This document shows, in pieces, positions 57,481 to 64,000 of a stretch of 64,000 bases of DNA. The DNA comes from Metarhizium brunneum. Taxonomy: Eukaryota > Ascomycota > Sordariomycetes > Hypocreales > Clavicipitaceae. The notes beneath the pieces were generated by a model, which ran no database searches, was not told where the DNA came from, and saw nothing but the letters and a program-made list of their open reading frames with translations. Each line of letters starts with the position of its first letter. The first letter of the stretch is position 1. The position numbers and the translations under genes were made by a program. The stretch spans positions 2,852,001-2,916,000 of the forward strand of contig NC_089427.1 in assembly GCF_013426205.1 (NCBI RefSeq). Reading direction: 5' to 3'.

Positions 57481-59536
57481 GCACCAGACGACGACATCGA
57501 CGCAAAAACAACCAGAGGAAAAAAAAGTCTTGGCTTCGTCACCTCGGGCCTATCATGCATGCAAGCTACTCAAGTGGCCTCCGACTGTTCCGCGCACACC
57601 ACCCTACCGACCTTTAGCTACTTAATACTTATTAAGTTGACACAGCGTGCCGTTGTGAAGGACGACTTGACTCGACCTACGGAAAGCGAGCCGGTTTCCT
57701 TGCTCTCCTCTAGGCCTTGATTTTCGACCGCGTCGCCATCTCGCTTCAGAGGACGACTATCACGACTGCCACTACCTCCAAGAATCGCCCACCGCCCTGG
57801 TTGGGCTGGCTTTCATTTTTTTTTCCTTCTTGTTTTGTTTTCCTTGTCTTGGAACGCTGCCGAGCCTTGTTTCCAAAGTAATAGTCCCGACTTGGACGGA
57901 CCTGAGACCAAGACTGCGCGAAGACCCGGCCTGGCCTAGACCACAAATAACAGCTCCGACTTGGCGGCGCAGCCACTGACGACGACGCAGCAACGAGACG
58001 GAGCCTTTTCAAAGAGCAATTCCCACCGGCTTGGAACCCATTGCGGCGATTTCGTTTCATTATCTGGACGGCTGTCCTTTGACCTACCGGCAAACAATTT
58101 GCTCTGCTCTGCACTGCGCTGCACTGCACTGCCCGAAGGGTCCGGCGCATTCACAAGCGCGCAACTTGACCGAGTTGACCGGTCCACCTCCAGGATATCT
58201 TCCTTTCTCTCCCGTCTGGTGATTGCAGCAAGCCTGGGTAGGGGCAGCAATCAAGCAAGATGGGGCGCAATCGAGGTTTGTGCACCCTCTCCTACTTAGT
58301 TTGTCACTCCATGTCCAATCCCTTCAATTGAGCCCAATCCACAAGTCGCCAAGCCGACAGTGCCGGCCATGGAGACAAGGCCTGGCGAGGCAATCTGCAG
58401 TGCGCAGTGCGCCGCAGTCCATGTCTGCAGTCAAGGTCCATCGGTATTACTAGTCTTCAGTCTCCAGGGCCGAGCCCACACAGCCCAAAGCCAAGCACAG
58501 CACAGTCCAGATTATTACATGTCAACTCAGGTACTTTATTTGAACAAGCCAAGGGCTGGTTGCAGTACATGCCTCTAGTCGTCCACCTACGGAGTACACA
58601 CGCGCACTCGTGCACATGCACCAGACGCATTATTGTCTCCCCCAGGTCCCCCAGCCCTCAGTCCGGCCAGTTCTTCAGCCCACATCGGTCGCATTGTGGC
58701 CCCGAATTTGTCACTTGTCCCCGGCCATGACGCCCACGACGGGCCATGACGGCCACAACGGCCAGGGCTGCGCGCAAGGACGCTGTCCGCAATGCACCCC
58801 TGTCCCCACGCATGATGCCCAATCTGGCGCAATCTGGACGCATGCTGGTCACCTCGTTCACATTCAGCATGCGAGCATTCTGTTCCTGTCGGGCGCTGTC
58901 CTGGTTCGGCGTCTCTTGTCCCACCGGAACAGCCGTCAGCCGTCATGAGAGCCCGCCCAGGACGCCCAGGGCTGGGGAGGCCAATTCAATGCTACGGCAC
59001 CCGAGCCAGGCCCAGCCGCTAGTCGGCCTGGTCGCTTCGGCGAGCTGCGGCCAATGGTGCCGGTGATGTGCCAATAATGCCGGACCAGACCAGTTGACCA
59101 GACTGCACCGGACCCTTCAATGTCCCCCCCCTCTGGGCAGTGCTGGCGGAATCCGGGCGTCGCGCACTTGACAGTTCCATCAATGTTGCCTTGTGTTCCA
59201 GGTCCGTCTGATCGCTGGCCATTCATTGAGGCGTCGCGGATGCACAGCACCTGAGCACACGACGGACATCTGGAGGGCCGAGAATCGTCACCCAGGGACC
59301 GTCCCATCCCAAGCACACATTAATGTGCATGCATTGCGGAGGACCAGTCCACTTGCAATATTAAGTTCAATGTTGGCTGTGCTTCATCCACCCCTGGTAC
59401 TGCTATTACTTGTACCTGGCCGCTTGCCCTTCTCGCGCCCGTCTTCTGCACCACGTCCCATCCTCTCGTTCAATGTCCGGTTGCATGTGCTGACTCCTGC
59501 GTCAATCGACGTCGCCTCTGAACAGTTCTGTCTTTT

Positions 59537-62500
59537 ATGTCCCACTTCTCCGCTGGCGCAAAGACCCCATCGCCATCATCCTCGCCCCCCAACGACCTCT
59601 CCGTGAGCCTCAAGAAGAAGCAGCACCACGTTTCCGACCCTTTCCCTCAACTAGATCGCAACATCGACGCTGTACGCCGACCCGTCACGCCGCCATCACG
59701 GCCGGACTATGGAACCCCGCCAGAAGGCTCTCCAAACGACACTCCTCCCCGACGTCAGCGCAGTTCATCGCGACCACTGTCCATGGTTCAGACCTACCAG
59801 CCGCCCGTCATGGACATTAACGAAGACACTATTCCTGAGCTCCAGCCCATCTTCACACTTCTCAATAGCCACTCCAACAAACTGTATCAGGAAGGATACT
59901 TTTTGAAACTCGACGACCAAAACACACGTACGGGAACACACCTCCCCTCTCCGCCCCCCCAAGCCCAACAGCCTTTCTCTCACCAACACACTGGACAGGC
60001 TTGGTGGCGCCAAGACCAGAACGGTTGACTAACTAATTGTTGCACAGAGGGCAAACCGAATACGGACCGAACATGGACCGAATGTTTTGCACAGCTTGTC
60101 GGCACAGTCTTGTCGTTGTGGGATGCCGCCGAACTTGATGCGGCCGGCGAGGACGGCGAGGTCCTGCCAAAGTTTATCAATCTCACGGATGCTTCAATCA
60201 AGATGGTACGTTGGCCTCGGTCGTGGGAATGCCCAAATTTCAAGCCCATTCCGACCACCTATTCGTCTAACATGTACGCTGCGGTATAGATCGAATCACT
60301 CCCTACTCGTTCCAACGATGAGCAGCCGTTACAAAACATTTTGAGCATATCTACTGCGGGCAGAAATCGATATCTTCTCCACTTCAACTCACACCACTCT
60401 CTGATTCAGTGGACGGCAGGAATCCGTCTTGCCATGTTCGAGCACTCAACCTTACAGGAGGCTTACACCGGCGCCTTGATTGCGGCCAAGGGAAAATCAC
60501 TGAACAATATCAATGTGATCATGGAGAGATCACGCATGAAGTCAGAGCAGTGGGTCAGAGTTCGCTTCGGTGCCGGTGTGCCGTGGCGTCGCTGCTGGTG
60601 TGTTACTTCCCCCCCGGATGAGAAGGAATACCAGAAGCAACAGAAAGAACTCAAGAAGAGGTCTGCCTATGACCGGTCTCACGCCCCTGTTCTCAAGGGA
60701 GATATCAAATTCTATGATTCCAGAAAGGACGGGAAAAAGCAAAAGAAGGCTCAACCAATTGCCACCATTACTGATGCATACTCTGCCTATGCGATTTACC
60801 CCCAGGCAAAATCTTTGATTGACGCTTCAACACTGCTCAAGATTGAAGGCCGTGTTACCGTCCACTCTGATCCGCCTTCATCTACTGAAGGCTTCATCTT
60901 CATCATGCCCGAGGTTCATCCGGCTGTCAGCGGCTTTGAGATGCTGCTTCGTTTCTTATTCCCTACGTGGGACTCTTTTGGTCTGTATGGCAGACCCGGC
61001 AGATTGGTTGCAAGCGTTCTTGACCCGCGATCGCTCATGTTTGCCATGCCCAAACACAAGCGCTACGGATATCTTGAGATACTCGATGTTTCGACGCTGA
61101 TTCTCGACGAAGGCAGTACGTCATGGTCAGAACGAGAGTGGCGCAAGCGACTAAAGGACGCTACCGGGACACGAATGAATGCACTGGAAGACGGTTCTAG
61201 ATCCCATTCTCGTAGTGCGAGTCGTTCCAGTGCAAGACTTAGCTTTGGCAGTGGAGGTAGACCCAAGGTTGGGTTTGCTGATGATGGCAACTTGGTATGC
61301 CTTAAATCTCATGCACCGTCATTAGCGCGCATCGTTACCCCTGCTTCTACGGGTCTTTCATACTAACATAGGCAAGCAGCTGCAGCCGGGTCGTGAGCCT
61401 CACCATTTGCGTAACGTATCAGATCCAAATCTGGGTGGTGCGCAACGACATGATGCTGGAGCTGGCGGCTCACCACCACGGCACCAGCCCCCCCTTCGTG
61501 GAGGCCCTCCCGGTCAAATGATTCACGAGCCTGCGAGCTCTGACGAAGAGCTAGGCGCATCTCCGCCCCCTCCAATGCACAATCTGGAAGCCATGAGAAG
61601 TCTCCAGACTCCTGAGCCGGTTTCAAGCCCTCCAGCCTTCAGTCATGGACCGCAAGCTAGACCGACCAGCAATCCGTATCACTCCCCTGAGCTCCGACGA
61701 GCGAATAGTCGGCTTTCAAGCTCGACACTTGCCCAGATGGCCACGGCTGGTGGCATGGAAACCGACTCGCAGGGTGGTCGTTCACCAGCCAACTACAGAG
61801 ATGGTGAGGATGGTGCGCTCTACGGACCCGCGGGATACTCGCATGACCATTCACTAGGAACTTACGCTAATTCTGGAACCCCTGATGCAGCCCCGAACCC
61901 AGGAGGCCAAGGACAACTACCTGCCACGAACCTGCCTGGCCCAACCCTTCCAAACCTTGAGATTCCGAACCATCGATCAAGGGGCCCCGTGGGACCCATG
62001 GGGCCTCCCGGTCCCCACGGCCAGAATCCCAATTCACGTCCTGGCACCTCGGAAGGACGTCGATCGCCCTATCCTCCAGGATCAGGCCCGTCGCGATCAC
62101 CTAATCCTCCGCAGCAAGGCTTCCGACCAGACCAAGCTCGATCTCCTCATGGTCCCCCAGGACCGCCTGGGCCTTATGGGCGCGGGCGACCCCCTCCAGG
62201 TCAAGGACCCCCAAACGGACCCCCTGGCCAGTATGGTAATTATCGACCTGCACCAGGCGGGCCGCCACCGCCTGGTGGCCCCGGGGGTGGTCGGGGCGGC
62301 CCTCCCGGCAATCCCCATCGAAAACCAGTCCCACGACAAACCAACAGCATCACTCCTGATCACATCATTGATCACTATACCTCCGACCCGTATGGCGGCC
62401 CTGTACCTGGATATGATTCAAGGCCAGTCCCGCCCTCACACAACCAAGGCCTCGGATTTGACGGTTCAAATGGAAACCGCGACGAAGATCGACCTCGTGC

Positions 62501-63119
62501 TGGCGTGTTGAAGACTGTAGGGGGTGGAGAGCCTCCGTTGCAGAAGAATTCGGAATTCAATATCCCAGACGTCAATTTTGGCCCTACTGTTAATTATGGT
62601 GCGTCGGCGGTGCCGCGAAAACAAGTCCCAGGACCTGTCGAACCTTCAATGCGCAGTCAACCGCCAGGCTACTACTCCCCGGAGCCTAATCCGAATGTTC
62701 ACGCGCCTCGGTCAGGTCATGGGAGACAGGAACCCGTGGAACCTGGCCAAAGAACTATGGCCTGGCAGCCCGCGGGTACCTATACTACATCGGGATCAGG
62801 AGCAGGAGCAGGAGCAAGAGCGATGACACCAGAACAGTACGTCCAACATCGAGCCGCAGCAAACTCGCCACAGTACGGCGGTAATCTCGGATTTGGAGGA
62901 CCTGGGGCTATGGGTGTCAGGAACCCTAGCCCTCAACCTCCATATCCAGGCGCTGGACGCGGAGCCAGTGGCCCGCCTCCACCTCTTCATGGAGGCCCCG
63001 GAGGCAATCCTTCTCGACCTCTCGGCCCTCCGTCATCTGGCTTACCTCCACAGGGACAATACAACCACAATCAGGGTCAAGTCCCTAGTCATGCTCCATA
63101 CCAGGGCCAGGCCTTTTAA
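59537..63119 (+). CDS. CAF120: CAF120/SKG3-type PH-domain protein of the CCR4-NOT complex
   Basis: Large fungal protein like yeast Caf120/Skg3, associated with CCR4-NOT in mRNA decay and with bud or hyphal sites. Exons 59537-59927, 60048-60205, 60290-61294 and 61380-63119 give 1097 residues. The Ser/Pro-rich N-terminus is followed by DTIPELQPIFTLLNSHSNKLY and EGYFLKLDDQ, the PH-domain start. The PH fold runs to about residue 235 with WTECFAQLVGTVLSLWDA and HFNSHHSLIQWTAGIRLAMF, and a second PH-like unit follows (VPWRRCWCVTSPPDEK, GDIKFYDSRK, TITDAYSAYAIYPQ). The C-terminal 580 residues are low-complexity, with collagen-like Gly-Pro triplets (about 700-820). The last acceptor is ambiguous between 61377 and 61380 (AAG-CAG), changing one residue. 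Introns have CTAAC branch sites. Confidence 0.94.
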
Positions 63120-64000
63120 GCTGGCCAGTATCGCCGAGCTGAAATGAAGAAAGAGATGACCGAATAACGAATGTTGCATGAGCAGGCTGCTGGGCCTTTT
63201 CTTTGTTTGGCAGTGACTGCTTTATCCAGTGTGTTACATAAAATTAATGGGCGACACGAAACGCGCCATTGGATGCATATCACAAGACGGGCGTTTTTCT
63301 TTGTTCACGAATTTGGAGGATTGGGTCGATTTTAGCATTGGCAACAATGCAAACTAGCGCGTTGGGAAAAGGCGTATACCATGTTCCGGCCTGTTTATCG
63401 GGGCTGATACTGTACTCTTTGTTTCTATAGCTTTACTATTCTCTGTCTATTCTTGGTTTGACGTGGAGGACCTTGATTAAAGTTGAAGGATTTGCTAGAC
63501 TGACATGGCGAAATCGGCAGCCTCCGTTTTGTCACCGTTCTTCCATGATTAGGAACAAAAAATAGAAGGGGAAGGGAGAATATGGTGTTGTTGTTAACAG
63601 AGCCCAAATAACCTAACCGGGGGGGTCTGGAGGACCAAAAGCTGGCATTCATTAGGCATCTCTTATCTCATTTTCATAGAACCTACTTGGAATAGACGTT
63701 GACCCGGGAGGACTTTTCCGGATACCAAAAAAATGGAGAAAAATAAGAAAAGGAGGGTGGCACGAGTGTAGGAGTGAATTCTAATGGTTGGCTATGACCA
63801 CATCCTGTTGAAGATGTTGATGTCCATACGTATGTACTGCGTTGGATGATGTGAAAGCAATTAGCTCGGGGTATTGGTCATGACGAAATGCCACCTTGTG
63901 GGCGTATCTTGAGTAGAAAACCCAGAGATGCTCTGTCAGAGCTCTCCGGCCAGATGAACGAATAGTTGACATGCAAAACACCCAACCGATGCAACTTGGG
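63120..64000. other. Downstream region to window end
   Basis: 880 bp after CAF120, AT-rich and likely its 3' UTR and terminator. A 66-codon minus-strand open frame near 63781-63981 has no recognisable feature and could at most be part of a gene beyond the edge. Confidence 0.5.

Larger units (their letters stand above)
53352..59536. other. Intergenic region, 6.2 kb, largest spacer
   Basis: No recognisable gene. The PTC7 promoter lies at the left. At the right, from about 57.3 kb, the plus strand is pyrimidine-rich (57345-57480) and then full of short CTGCACTG-type words (about 58100-58135), consistent with a long promoter and 5' leader of CAF120. Four 9-mer copies and a 12-bp CTACCTAGGTAG palindrome lie inside. 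GC-rich overlapping frames at 55.8-56.4 kb and 58.6-59.3 kb are not convincing proteins. Confidence 0.55.

Noticed and set aside
63781..63981. 66-codon minus-strand frame near the right edge
   Set aside because: Too short, no motif; cannot be judged without sequence beyond the window.
1..64000. Transposons, CRISPR arrays, secondary-metabolite cluster
   Set aside because: No transposase, reverse transcriptase, long terminal repeats, regularly spaced repeats, or polyketide/peptide synthetase genes were seen.

Overview
The window looks like nuclear DNA of a filamentous ascomycete, most likely Sordariomycetes and plausibly Hypocreales (order inferred from protein character, not tested). The reasons are eukaryotic housekeeping proteins of fungal type, many short introns (about 47 to 210 nt) with GT[A/G]-rich donors and CTAAC/CTAAT branch points close to the acceptor, single-gene transcription units, proline- and glutamine-rich tails, and pyrimidine tracts upstream of genes. 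I see no operons, CRISPR arrays, rRNA genes, convincing tRNA genes or intact transposons.

Seventeen protein genes are supported; multi-exon models were rebuilt by hand by checking splice sites, reading phase and protein motifs. Left to right: a membrane-anchored polysaccharide deacetylase (28-771, +); an unrecognised fungal protein (3424-4278, -); PWP1 (9008-10678, -) head-to-head with the splicing ATPase PRP16 (10948-13878, +); acylphosphatase (14015-14584, -) divergent from a HCA59/Tls1-type protein (15064-16214, +); a protein with C2H2-like and RING-like cysteine clusters (16963-18701, -); a metallo-beta-lactamase-related protein (24324-25715, +); penta-EF-hand PEF1 (26254-27457, -) divergent from ChaC/GCG1 (28360-29310, +); a glycine-rich RRM protein (30055-31013, -); an unrecognised 711-residue protein (34754-37014, +); a mitochondrial CitE/CLYBL-like lyase (38086-39119, -) divergent from TVP23 (39817-40701, +); an unrecognised single-pass membrane protein (41596-43195, -); a DUF726 membrane alpha/beta hydrolase (45474-49075, -); UTP23 (50546-51574, -); a PTC7-type mitochondrial PP2C (52059-53351, -); and CAF120 (59537-63119, +).

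Most genes serve RNA and ribosome metabolism (PWP1, UTP23, PRP16, Tls1-like, RRM protein, CAF120), glutathione and organelle metabolism (ChaC, CitE-like, PTC7), calcium signalling (PEF1) and membranes (TVP23, DUF726). They are not an obvious pathway cluster; shared promoters between divergent pairs are the main plausible functional links.

Gene-poor spacers are large (4.7 kb at 4.3-9.0 kb, 5.6 kb at 18.7-24.3 kb, 3.7 kb at 31.0-34.8 kb, 6.2 kb at 53.4-59.5 kb). They carry the most unexpected signal: about 20 exact copies of the 9-mer TACGGAGTA (or TACTCCGTA), all outside genes, where chance predicts less than one. Other notable points are micro-exons of 5, 13 and 19 nt, two introns whose retention keeps the frame open, a 35-bp inverted repeat near 44.3 kb, and two small minisatellites near 19.6-19.9 kb.
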